A stretch of 37,105 nt of DNA from Actinomycetota bacterium (lineage in GTDB: Bacteria; Actinomycetota; Thermoleophilia; Solirubrobacterales; Solirubrobacteraceae), in the NCBI GenBank assembly GCA_009699505.1, contig WLOB01000003.1:1-37105 (forward strand), given 5' to 3'. Each line of letters opens with the position of its first letter. The first letter of the stretch is position 1. The notes beneath the pieces are model-generated. The model was not told the DNA's origin. It did not search any database and saw only the letters and a program-made list of their open reading frames with translations. Below are positions 1 to 8,637 of the stretch, in pieces. A program made the position numbers and the translations under genes.

Positions 1-369
1 ACGTGTGAGTTCGGGCTGCTGCGAACACTCGGCCCGGGCGCGGCCAGATCCGTTGGCCGCGGCCCTCGATGAGGTCGACCCGGATCGACAGCCACGTACG
101 CGCCATTCCGTGAGTCTCCCAGGGAGCCGCGTCGAGAAACGATCGTCTGTCGACGCGACGCCGCCGCCCGTTCAATCCAGCTTGATCGGCGTCGGCAACC
201 CGTGTCGAGAACCTACGACGAGAAACCCCGCCGTGTCAGCTTGTCGACGGCGCTCAGGTGGCCCTCGGTACGTCAGCCAGGGCCCGGTGGGGGCCCGCGC
301 CCCAAATGGCCACTGGTGACACGTTCGTTAGTACTGCCCCAAATAGCGGACATCGTCCACAAAATCGTA

Positions 370-397
370 GGGTGCCCCTCGCGATAGAGGGGCACCC
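370..397 (-). terminator. Rho-independent-like terminator for the 406-2190 gene
   Basis: Perfect 10-bp inverted repeat GGGTGCCCCT-CGCGATAG-AGGGGCACCC just past the stop codon; on the - strand followed by TACGATTTTG. Confidence 0.75.
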
Positions 398-405
398 CGG
401 GGGAG

Positions 406-2190
406 CTAGCGGGTGACGGTGACCCGGCGGGTGGTGCTGGTGCGCTTGCCGTACGGGTAGCTCGGCGAGGGCAGCACGACGGCACGGAACCGGTAGGTGC
501 CGCGCAGTGCCCGGGGGACGCGGTAGCGGAAGCTCCACCGCCCGGTGGCGGCGACGTTGGCGGTGCCGGCGGTGCGCCAGTTGTTGCCACGGTTGCTCGC
601 TTGGATCACGATGCTGCTCCCGGCCGACGACCCGGCGCGACCGGTGAGCTTGCCCGCGAACCGCACGGTCTTCCCGACGCGGATGCGCTTAGCGGTCGCG
701 CGGAACGACGTCTGCGCCGTCACGCGGATGCGGAGCGTCTGCACCCCGACGGGGTTGGTGTCGCGCGAACGCGCGAACCACGCCGCCGTGATCGTCTGAC
801 CGCCGTCGCGGCGGGGGACCCGGGCCTCGAACCTGCCGGCGTCGTTGGTCGTCACCGAGGCGAGCTCCCTGGGCTGCGCCCCGGCCGCCGCCGACGTCGC
901 CACAAGTCGTACCGTGGCCCCCCGCACGGGAGCACCCGTGGCGGTGACCAGCGAGCCCCGGATGATGCTGCTGCGGCTGCTCGAGAACCGCGTGCGGAGC
1001 GTCTGTCCGGGCGGACGGCCGTTGCAGGCCACCCGGTGCGTATTGCGGTACGCGGAGCGCTTGCACTTCTTGATGACGCTCTTCTTTTTCGAGGCGGCGC
1101 GGGCCGTTCCGGGCCACCACGCGCGGATGCGGTTGTCGTCGAGTGCCGGGGTGCCGTTGAGGTCGCCGCGGATTGCGGGGTCAGACCCGGGTCCGCGGGC
1201 GCCGCCGTTGTCGATCAAGACGGGGGCGTCCCAGAGAACGCCCTCGTTGCCGGCGGCGTCGACGCCGACGATCCGCATCTGGTGCATCCCGTCGGTCAGA
1301 CGTCGCGTGTCCACCGCGGCGCCGATCCCGGCATCGGTGGGGCAAGGGACGGCGCGGACGTACGGCTCGGAGCAACGGCCGCTGGCCTCGCTCACGTTGG
1401 TGCCATCGAAGTAGATCCGAACCGTGCGGACGCCAGAGCCCTTGTCGCGCAAGGTGGCCTGGACGGTGCGGGTGCCCGAGAGGGTGCCGCCGGCGACGAG
1501 GTCACCTTGTACGGGCAGTCCGGGCACCGGGGCGTCGAGGTCTCGGAACCGGACGATGTACCGCGTGTTGTTGATCGTGACGGGGCCCTCTTGGCACGTC
1601 TGGCCGCCGGGCGCAGCGCAGGTGATGCCGGTGCTGATCGAGGGCATCGGGCCGCTGAGCGGCTTGACCGGCTGCGACTCCGAGAACCCGTCGCTGTCGG
1701 GGCAGTTCAAGATGAACCCCTGGAACTGGTCGGTGCCGCGGGTCTCGGGCGGATAGACGTCGTAGTTCCAGCTGACGCAGGCCGAGATCCCGTCCGCTTG
1801 GGCCGCGGTGTGGGTCATGCGGCCCTGGACGTTGTAGTCGCCGCCGACGCCGACGATGCTCAATGCATCGGGGGCGGTGAGCTTCCATGCGGTCCGGTCG
1901 CCGTTGATGAACGTGGTCTGATTGGCGCGGGTGACAGAAAACGCGCCGCCCTGGGCACCGCAGGAGTTCGAGGGGTTCCCAACCAGGCCGCCCGCAGGCG
2001 CGACCCAATCGTTCAGGAGCAGCGGCTCGCCGTTGGGGCCGCTGCAGTAGTAGGCGTCGTAATCGGCGCCCTGGGCGGCCGCGGGAGCGAGAAGCAGCGC
2101 AGCTGCGAGGGCAAACCCGGGCAGCGCGAGCGTACGAAAGTATGGGGAGGAAAGCATCGGGTTCCTGGTGCGTGAGACGGGACGGGACAA
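406..2190 (-). CDS. Secreted/surface protein with signal peptide and Ig-like/carboxypeptidase-regulatory-like repeats in the C-terminal half
   Basis: 594-aa ORF; N-terminal hydrophobic segment LALPGFALAAALLLAPAAAQGA; beta-rich C-terminus (GSLVTATGAPVRGATVRLVATS..., KRIRVGKTVRFAGKLTGRAGSSAG...). Confidence 0.75.
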   Translation of the reverse strand: MSRPVSRTRNPMLSSPYFRTLALPGFALAAALLLAPAAAQGADYDAYYCSGPNGEPLLLNDWVAPAGGLVGNPSNSCGAQGGAFSVTRANQTTFINGDRTAWKLTAPDALSIVGVGGDYNVQGRMTHTAAQADGISACVSWNYDVYPPETRGTDQFQGFILNCPDSDGFSESQPVKPLSGPMPSISTGITCAAPGGQTCQEGPVTINNTRYIVRFRDLDAPVPGLPVQGDLVAGGTLSGTRTVQATLRDKGSGVRTVRIYFDGTNVSEASGRCSEPYVRAVPCPTDAGIGAAVDTRRLTDGMHQMRIVGVDAAGNEGVLWDAPVLIDNGGARGPGSDPAIRGDLNGTPALDDNRIRAWWPGTARAASKKKSVIKKCKRSAYRNTHRVACNGRPPGQTLRTRFSSSRSSIIRGSLVTATGAPVRGATVRLVATSAAAGAQPRELASVTTNDAGRFEARVPRRDGGQTITAAWFARSRDTNPVGVQTLRIRVTAQTSFRATAKRIRVGKTVRFAGKLTGRAGSSAGSSIVIQASNRGNNWRTAGTANVAATGRWSFRYRVPRALRGTYRFRAVVLPSPSYPYGKRTSTTRRVTVTR

Positions 2191-2199
2191 GGTCTTGGG

Positions 2200-3405
2200 C
2201 TAGTAGAGGCCGGGGTCGACGGCGCCGCCGGAGGAGGAGCCGCCTCCCTTAGAACCCCCGCCGGACGAGGATCCACCCCCCGAACCTCCACCGGACCCGC
2301 CGGTGGACGGGGCCGGAGACGGGCGGGGCGAGGGCGTGGGGCTCGACGGTGCGGGCGAAGAGGGGACGGGGGAGGCGCTGGAGCCGCTCGGCGCCGGGCT
2401 GCTCGGCGCCGGTGCGGCTCGTCGTGCCGCAGCGGCTGCCCGGGCGCGTGCGGCGGCGCGCTTCTTCGCGGCGCGCTTGCGCTCGGCGGCGCGCTTCTGG
2501 CGGGCGTCCTTGATCTGCTCGATGCGGCGTCGAACACCGTCGATCGCGGGCGAGTCGCCGTAGCGGTCCTCTGCCCGGTCTAGACGCGAGGCGGCCAGCG
2601 GAAGGTCGCCGCGGTCGGCGGCCTGGCGGGCGCGGCGTGCGAAGATGCCGCCGGCTGCAGTGCGAAGCTCGGCGACGGTCGCGGTGTCGTTGAGGCTCGT
2701 GGCAGCAGTGATGGCGGCGTCGTAGTCGCCCCGGCCCTTGGCCTCGACGAGCGTCGCCTGCTGCGCGGCACGCTGGCGCTCCGCAGCGGTCGGCCCGGCC
2801 TGAACGACGGGAGTTGCCTGACGGACGGGTGGCTCGTCCCCACTGGTGGTGGCGATCGCGGTGCCGGCAGCGACGGCGACAGCGATGCTGGCCGCGGCCG
2901 GGATCAGCACCCGACGACGACGTCCCGGACGACGAGAGCCGACCGCTTCGCGGTTGGTCGCTTCGATCTGCCGATGCAGGCCGTAAGACGACCGGCTGGT
3001 TTCACCGAAGGTGGGCGGAGGCGCGGACGCCTCCGGGGCCGCCCATGCCGCCTCGATCGGCTTGCTCAGGCGGGCGGCGGCGTCCTGGTGGCGCTTACCG
3101 TCCCGCGCTTTCGCGTCCTCGATGTCCTGCTGCAGGCGAACTGCGTCAAGGGCGGTAGCCACCGCCGGGTCCGATGCAGGGGGCCAGAGGACCTGGATCG
3201 GCGTGCGTGTCGCGGCAGCCAAGGCCTGGGCCATGCGGGGGTCTGCTGGCCGTCCGCCTCGGTCCCATTTCCGATACGTGGAGAGCGAGACGTTGACCAG
3301 TCCTGCGAGCTGTTCCTGCGTGTAGCCGCACCGGCGCCGCGCGGCGCGCAGGCCGGGCTCAAGCGGGCTGTCGGGAGACTCGGCGGTGTCGGGATCGAGG
3401 GGCAT
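2200..3405 (-). CDS. XRE-family HTH protein with one TM helix and a Pro/Ser/Gly-rich tail
   Basis: LRAARRRCGYTQEQLAGLVNVSLSTYRKWDRGGRPADPRMAQALA HTH; TM RRVLIPAAASIAVAVAAGTAIATT; tail SPAPSSPTPSPRPSPAPSTGGSGGG. ORF extends to 3450, but ATG at 3405 is preferred. Confidence 0.75.
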   Translation of the reverse strand: MPLDPDTAESPDSPLEPGLRAARRRCGYTQEQLAGLVNVSLSTYRKWDRGGRPADPRMAQALAAATRTPIQVLWPPASDPAVATALDAVRLQQDIEDAKARDGKRHQDAAARLSKPIEAAWAAPEASAPPPTFGETSRSSYGLHRQIEATNREAVGSRRPGRRRRVLIPAAASIAVAVAAGTAIATTSGDEPPVRQATPVVQAGPTAAERQRAAQQATLVEAKGRGDYDAAITAATSLNDTATVAELRTAAGGIFARRARQAADRGDLPLAASRLDRAEDRYGDSPAIDGVRRRIEQIKDARQKRAAERKRAAKKRAAARARAAAAARRAAPAPSSPAPSGSSASPVPSSPAPSSPTPSPRPSPAPSTGGSGGGSGGGSSSGGGSKGGGSSSGGAVDPGLY

Positions 3406-3580
3406 ATCTGGTGACGCGGGACGAGAAGGACTGCACGCAGTGTACGCCACGCGGCGGCACGAACGACGTGGTTCCCGACGGACCCGTCAGTCGTTGGGAA
3501 CTGCAAAGAGATGAGCAGTAACGGTCATCTGGTGACCATCGTTCGGCGGGAGGGGCGCGTGGGGTGCAAGAGTTCGGGGC

Positions 3581-3871
3581 GTGCGGCCAGCACCGTTGTC
3601 GGAGATGTTGAAAGAAGCGCGTCGAGCGGTCGGTTTGACGCAGCGTGAGGCGGCGGCCCGTATCGGTGTGTCGTTGGGGACGGTTTCGCGTTGGGAGCAG
3701 GGCCGGGTTACCCCGTCGGGTCGGTATCTCGACAAGGCGGCCGAGGTCTACGAAGCCGACTTCGGATTGACGGCCGATCCGGCATCGGTCCGGGCGCTCG
3801 AGGAGCGGATCCGCACCCTCGAGGACAAAGTCATCGCGCTTACGCGCGAGGTCCGACGCCGTCCACGCTGA
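3581..3871 (+). CDS. Small XRE-family HTH regulator with C-terminal coiled coil
   Basis: LKEARRAVGLTQREAAARIGVSLGTVSRWEQGRVTPSGRYLDKAAEVY, then VRALEERIRTLEDKVIALTREV. Confidence 0.8.
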   Translation: MRPAPLSEMLKEARRAVGLTQREAAARIGVSLGTVSRWEQGRVTPSGRYLDKAAEVYEADFGLTADPASVRALEERIRTLEDKVIALTREVRRRPR

Positions 3872-3888
3872 CGCCAGGCGTGACGCGG

Positions 3889-3906
3889 GTGACCAAACTT
3901 GGTCAC
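3889..3906. promoter_or_regulatory. Candidate operator O1, perfect palindrome GTGACCAA-AC-TTGGTCAC
   Basis: 8-bp arms with a 2-bp centre, 18 bp past the HTH gene stop and upstream of the transfer operon. Confidence 0.65.
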
Positions 3907-4002
3907 TCGCTAGTGGGAGACGTTGGATAGCGCGCGCTGCAAAGGTCTCGACGGCGCGCGTTGGCGGGTCGCTTTAGCGCCGCCAGATGTCGACGCGCGG
4001 CG

Positions 4003-4020
4003 GTGACCAATGTTGGTCAG
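4003..4020. promoter_or_regulatory. Candidate operator O2, GTGACCAA-TG-TTGGTCAG
   Basis: Same motif as O1 with one terminal mismatch. Confidence 0.65.
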
Positions 4021-4037
4021 TGACCTTCATTGGTCAC
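4020..4037. promoter_or_regulatory. Candidate operator O3, GTGACCTT-CA-TTGGTCAC
   Basis: Same motif, abutting O2 and sharing G4020; centres 17 bp apart; 33 bp before the ATG at 4071. Confidence 0.6.
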
Positions 4038-4070
4038 GACAAACGGGAAGGGCGACCCTAGAACCGGGGC

Positions 4071-4583
4071 ATGACTTCTCACCCCACCGCCGATCCGACC
4101 CGGTCGGCCACCCCGTCCTCCTCCACCCGCACCGGGCGCTCCCGAACCCGCCGTATCGCCGCCGCCTCCGCCGCGGCGGTCGTGCTCTCGATCGGCAGCG
4201 GCGCCGGCCCGCTTCTCGCCACCGCCTCCGCACAAAGCAGCGCGCTGGAGCAGTCCCTCGGGGGTGCGACCCCTTCGACGTCGACCGGCGGCGGGATTCA
4301 GAAGGTCCAGTCGACCCAGGGCAGGGGTGGCGGCAACCTCAACGCCTCGCCGGATTTCTCCGGCCCGGGGATCAGCAAGGGCGTGTCGTTGATCGGGTGG
4401 GCGAAGGCCGCGTGCCTGGTCATCGGGGTCCTGACCCTGACGATCGGCATCCCGGTCTCGAAGGCGCTCAAGGAGGCGGGCAACCATCACGCCTCCGGGA
4501 TCCGGTCCGGTGTGATGGGCGTCGGCGGGTCGGTGCTGCTCGCCGGTGTGGCCGGGACCCTCCTGCCCTGGCTGATGGCCTAG
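4071..4583 (+). CDS. Small two-TM membrane protein, VirB2/TrbC pilin-like, first gene of the transfer operon
   Basis: Signal/TM segment RRIAAASAAAVVLSIGSGAGPLLATASA, then hydrophobic ACLVIGVLTLTIGIPVSKAL and GVGGSVLLAGVAGTLLPWLM. Confidence 0.6.
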   Translation: MTSHPTADPTRSATPSSSTRTGRSRTRRIAAASAAAVVLSIGSGAGPLLATASAQSSALEQSLGGATPSTSTGGGIQKVQSTQGRGGGNLNASPDFSGPGISKGVSLIGWAKAACLVIGVLTLTIGIPVSKALKEAGNHHASGIRSGVMGVGGSVLLAGVAGTLLPWLMA

Positions 4584-4610
4584 CCCGCGGACCCGGACGG
4601 AGCTCGCCTC

Positions 4611-5897
4611 ATGTCGTCGTTCTCGGACGCCGTGCGCACCTGGCTGGGCGCGGTCCCGCGGCCGCTGCGCTTCGGCGCGGCCGCGGTCCTCGTCCTCGCG
4701 CTCCTCGTCGCCGCGGTCCGTGTGGCCACCGGCAACGGGGGCGACGACCCGGCGCCCCGTGCGGCGGCGCCGGCCGCGACGACGGCCGCGGGCGCAGCGA
4801 CATCGGGAGAGGGCGCGACCCTTCTCCGTCGCGACGGGTCCGCCGTGCTCGGCATCCAGCAGAGCACCGACGGTGCCGCCGCGGCGGCGATCAGCTATGT
4901 CCAGCAGCGCAACATCCTCCTGACCGGCGGCACCACCGCGCAGGAGTCGGCGGAGATCGGCTCCAAGATCGCCGTGGGGGGCCGCGATGTCGGCAAGAGC
5001 CCGGCGTCGATTCCCGACCGGGTCGCCGAGACGTCTGACCAGTCAGCCGAGGCGCTCCTGAAGACGAGGGCGGGCCAGATGTCGTGGTGGACCGTGCCGC
5101 TCGGCTACCGCGTCCGCTCGTACAAGGACGACCGCGCCACGGTGCGGGTGTTCGCATCGACGCTCTCGGCGCAGTCCGACGTCGCCGCGGGCCCGGGCAC
5201 GATCGGCTTCGCGCTGCAGGACGTGCAGCTGCGGTGGCAGAACGGTGTGTGGCGGATCTTCGACGTCGTCGACGCACCCGATCAGCCGACCCCGGTGGTC
5301 GCGCTGGTCGGTGACTCGCGGTCGGAGCTTGCCGGGCGTCCGGCGAAGGAGCGGCTGATGGCCCCGGTCGAGGACAGCTCCGCTCCGCTTCACCGGTGGC
5401 TGCGTGGTGCGACGCCGGCGCTCGGCGGCCCGCAGGGCATGGGCCCGGTGCAGGGCGGCCGGCGCCTTGACGACGACCAAGCGCTGGTCGCGCGGGACGC
5501 GTTGGAGGGCATGGAGAGCATCGCCCGCCGCTACGACACTGTGGAGGGCCGTGCAACGAACGGGTGGCGGGGCGCCGCACCGGTCGCGCTGCGGGAGGTC
5601 GGGTGCCCAGACGGCGCCGGCGACGCGCGGTGCTTCGCCGAGCTGCTGATCTCGACCGGCACAGAGAAGGACGAGATCGCGACGGTCGAGCTGACCGTCG
5701 CGGGCCTGATCGTCGGCGACGTCCGCGGCCAGCGCCGCGCCCTCAAGCTGGACCTCTCCCGTGAGCAGCAGCAGGAAGCGCTCGGCGGGTCGTTTCGGAT
5801 CGTCAAGACCGAGGACAACGCGGGGCGCACCGATCTGGCCGCGTGGAAGCGGTCGATCTATCCCCTGAAGCCCGCGCTGCCGGCGGTGCCGCGATGA
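4611..5897 (+). CDS. Single-pass conjugal transfer protein with VirB8/TcpC-like (NTF2-like) region
   Basis: N-terminal TM FGAAAVLVLALLVAAVRVATG; GYRVRSYKDDRATVRVFASTLSA...LQDVQLRWQNGVWRIFDV. Confidence 0.6.
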   Translation: MSSFSDAVRTWLGAVPRPLRFGAAAVLVLALLVAAVRVATGNGGDDPAPRAAAPAATTAAGAATSGEGATLLRRDGSAVLGIQQSTDGAAAAAISYVQQRNILLTGGTTAQESAEIGSKIAVGGRDVGKSPASIPDRVAETSDQSAEALLKTRAGQMSWWTVPLGYRVRSYKDDRATVRVFASTLSAQSDVAAGPGTIGFALQDVQLRWQNGVWRIFDVVDAPDQPTPVVALVGDSRSELAGRPAKERLMAPVEDSSAPLHRWLRGATPALGGPQGMGPVQGGRRLDDDQALVARDALEGMESIARRYDTVEGRATNGWRGAAPVALREVGCPDGAGDARCFAELLISTGTEKDEIATVELTVAGLIVGDVRGQRRALKLDLSREQQQEALGGSFRIVKTEDNAGRTDLAAWKRSIYPLKPALPAVPR

Positions 5898-8311
5898 CGA
5901 TGCTCACGGGCACCCGCCTGTGGCGGCCCTCCGCCGTCTCGCTCGTCCTCGTGCTGGTGGTCGCGATTCTCGCGCCGCTGGTCCTCGCGCCCGCCCCGGC
6001 GGAGGCGGACGTCTGCGACGTCCCCGGCATCAGCCAGGCATGCGACGTCGGCGGTGCGGCCGTCGGTGCCGCGGGCGATGCGGTCAACGGGGTCGTCGAC
6101 GCTGGCAAGGCCGTCGTGAAGGGCGTGAAGACCGCCACCACCTGGGTCGGCAACAACGCCGGCGCCGTCCTGAAGGCCGCCATCGCGATCGGTCTCCCAC
6201 TCGCCACCTGGGTGGCGTGCTCGAAGGTCGCGAAGGTCGTCGCGGCCGCTGGCGCCGGCGCGGCGGGCGGCGCGGGAACGGCGGGCGCCGGCGCCGCGCC
6301 CGCGGCGATCGCCGGCGCCGCCGGGGCGCAGGCCGTCTGCATGGTCCTCAAGAAGGGCGGGAAGGTCCTGCTCAAGGTCGGCAAGAAGGCCGCGAAGTCC
6401 GGCGGGAAACTGGCCAACATCGCCAAGCTCGCCGCCGGCGCCGTGGGCCTGGCCGCGATCGTCTACGGGGTCGATCACGCCGCCGCGTGGGTGCTGCAGA
6501 ACCTCCTGGACCTCGACGCCGCCTCGGCGCCGAGCCTGGGCGCCGGGTGGCTGACCCAGCTGCGCCAGGGCCTCAACGGCATGGCCGGGCTGCTCCTGCT
6601 GCTGGCAACGATCCTCGGGATGACGCTCGCGGGCGTCATGGGCCGCGCCTCCGACGTGGGTCGGATCTTCACGTCGATGGTCTCCGTCGCGCTCATCATC
6701 GGCGTCGTCGGCTCCCTCCTCCTCGCCGGCCTGCGCGTCTCCGACGAGATGACCTCCCGGACGCTGAACTCGACATGGGGCCAGCAAGCCCTGGGGAACT
6801 GGAAGGACCTCGGCGACAGCTACGCCGAGGCGACCCCGAAGAAGGACGACGAGGCGTCCACCGGCGTCGGGGATCCCGCGACGGCCGACGGCGACGCAGC
6901 CGCGGCGGCGCCGACGAGCGGGACGCCGCAGGACGACGAGAAGGGCCCATGGCCGATCCGACTGCTGATCGCGTTCTGCACCGCCCTCTTCGGCGCGCTG
7001 GTGAAGCTCGAAATGCTGATCCGCGACGGGCTGCTCTACCTCCTCCTCGCGTTCGGGGGGCTGCTCCTCGCGGGCTACCCGTTCGCGGCCACGCGCGGCA
7101 TCGCGCAGCGGTTCGGAATGACGCTCCTGGGGGTCGTGGTCGCCAAGCCGGTGATCGTGATCACGCTGCTGATCGGCGGCGCGATGATGCAGTCCGCCGC
7201 CGCCGGCACGGAGGACTCGACAGTGATCCCGATGCTGCAGGGCGCCGGGCTGATGGCCCTGGCCGCGCTGATGGGCTCCGCGGTCCTGGCGTGGTTCAGC
7301 CTCCACGGCGCCTCCGCAATGGCTGGCCTCGGCAACCGGATGGTCACCGGTGGCCGCGGGTTCGGCGGATCGAAGTCCGGGGGCAGTGCCGACGGGGACG
7401 GCCCGTCCGGTGGCGGCCCGGGCGGCGGGGGCGGCGCTGGTGGTCCAGACCGGCCCGATCCGACCCGGGACCTTGCGCGTGGCGTCGGCGACCGCGTGAA
7501 CGCCAGCGGCGCCGGCATGGCCGGCGCCGGCGCAGTGGGCGCGGCCGCCGGGTTCGCGGGTGGGGCGATGAGCTCGCGCCTGCAGGCCGCGCAGCGCCGC
7601 GAGCAGCAGACCGCGCAGGGCACGGCGGGCGGCGCACCGACCGGTGGCGCCGACGGACCGACGGGTTCCCCGGCCGGGCAGGACGCGCCGACACTGACGA
7701 TGCCCGCCGTGGGCGAGCAGCCCAACGGCGGGCACCCCGACGGCGCCGGAAGACCCGACCTCGACGCACGAACGGAGGACCAAGCGCAGTCGCAGGAGAA
7801 CGCGCATCGGCCGTCCACGGGTGGCGGAGCGGGGACGGCATCCGCTGCGGGCTTCGCCGCGACGGCCGCGGTGGGCGCCGCGGCCCGCTCGTCGGCGGGC
7901 GGCACGGGCGAACCGGAGGCCGGGGCGCTCACCGCGGCCCCGGCCGCCGCGGCCGCCGGAACGCCGCAGGGCGGCACGGCCAGCATCAAGGACGACGCCA
8001 CCGCGTCTCAGACGCCGAACGTCGCCGCGCCGGCTGCGCAGGCCGCCGGAGTGCCGGTGGTCGCCGCGCCCTCGGCGAGCGGCCCACGGGGCGCTCTGCC
8101 CGACGTCTCGGCCCAGCCGAGCGCCGCAACGACGGACCGCACGGTCGGCGCTGCGGCGCCGCTGTCCGACGATCCCACGGTCGCGGCGTCCAACGACGCG
8201 GCGTACGCCGCATTCGGCGCGCCGGCGCCGCAGGATGCGGCCGCCGCGTTCGGTGAGCATGGCGCCAGGATCCGCGCCGCGCTGAACGAGCGTCCGGAGG
8301 TGAAGGCATGA
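5894..8311 (+). CDS. VirB6/TrbL-like polytopic membrane protein with long Ala/Gly/Pro-rich tail
   Basis: ATG at 5894 overlaps the upstream stop (ATGA); several TM segments (GMAGLLLLLATILGMTLAGVM, VSVALIIGVVGSLLLAGL, LLYLLLAFGGLLLAGYPFAA). Confidence 0.75.
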   Translation: MTMLTGTRLWRPSAVSLVLVLVVAILAPLVLAPAPAEADVCDVPGISQACDVGGAAVGAAGDAVNGVVDAGKAVVKGVKTATTWVGNNAGAVLKAAIAIGLPLATWVACSKVAKVVAAAGAGAAGGAGTAGAGAAPAAIAGAAGAQAVCMVLKKGGKVLLKVGKKAAKSGGKLANIAKLAAGAVGLAAIVYGVDHAAAWVLQNLLDLDAASAPSLGAGWLTQLRQGLNGMAGLLLLLATILGMTLAGVMGRASDVGRIFTSMVSVALIIGVVGSLLLAGLRVSDEMTSRTLNSTWGQQALGNWKDLGDSYAEATPKKDDEASTGVGDPATADGDAAAAAPTSGTPQDDEKGPWPIRLLIAFCTALFGALVKLEMLIRDGLLYLLLAFGGLLLAGYPFAATRGIAQRFGMTLLGVVVAKPVIVITLLIGGAMMQSAAAGTEDSTVIPMLQGAGLMALAALMGSAVLAWFSLHGASAMAGLGNRMVTGGRGFGGSKSGGSADGDGPSGGGPGGGGGAGGPDRPDPTRDLARGVGDRVNASGAGMAGAGAVGAAAGFAGGAMSSRLQAAQRREQQTAQGTAGGAPTGGADGPTGSPAGQDAPTLTMPAVGEQPNGGHPDGAGRPDLDARTEDQAQSQENAHRPSTGGGAGTASAAGFAATAAVGAAARSSAGGTGEPEAGALTAAPAAAAAGTPQGGTASIKDDATASQTPNVAAPAAQAAGVPVVAAPSASGPRGALPDVSAQPSAATTDRTVGAAAPLSDDPTVAASNDAAYAAFGAPAPQDAAAAFGEHGARIRAALNERPEVKA

Positions 8312-8637
8312 GCCCGCAGACCCCGGAGCGCCAGGTCGCGCGGTACCGGTTCGATCCGCACACCGGCGGGATCGTCTTCGGCCTCGGACTCGTCCGCATG
8401 GCCGCCCTGCTCTGCGTCCTCGCCCTGGGTGTCGCGGCGCTCTACCGCGGCGCGCTCCTGGGCGCCCTGGTCTTCCTCGTCATGACGCCGCCGCTGGTCC
8501 TGTGGACCCGTGAGGGCATCCCGGCCGTCCTCTGGATTCCCCTCCGGATCGCCGACCGCTTCGGCGACCACGAGGACCGCGGCTGGTCGCAGGACCCCGA
8601 ACTAATCCCCCACCACGACTCGATCTCGGAGCACTAG
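8308..8637 (+). CDS. Small two-TM protein, PrgI-like / SCO6880 N-terminus-like
   Basis: ATGA overlap with upstream gene; RYRFDPHTGGIVFGLGLVRMAALLCVLALGVAALYRGALLGALVFLVMTPPLVLW. Confidence 0.6.
   Translation: MSPQTPERQVARYRFDPHTGGIVFGLGLVRMAALLCVLALGVAALYRGALLGALVFLVMTPPLVLWTREGIPAVLWIPLRIADRFGDHEDRGWSQDPELIPHHDSISEH

Noticed and set aside
1-369. Short ORFs at the left edge (5-319, 202-387)
   Set aside because: No recognisable domain, start context or coupling; may be truncated flanking sequence.
601-2175. 524-aa + strand ORF over the secreted protein gene
   Set aside because: Arg/Ala/Gly-rich shadow frame; the - strand frame has a signal peptide and a terminator.
5858-8260. 800-aa - strand and 778-aa + strand (5920-8256) ORFs over the VirB6-like gene
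   Set aside because: Arg/Gly-rich out-of-frame readings of a GC-rich gene; the 5894-8311 frame has TM helices and coupled start/stop.
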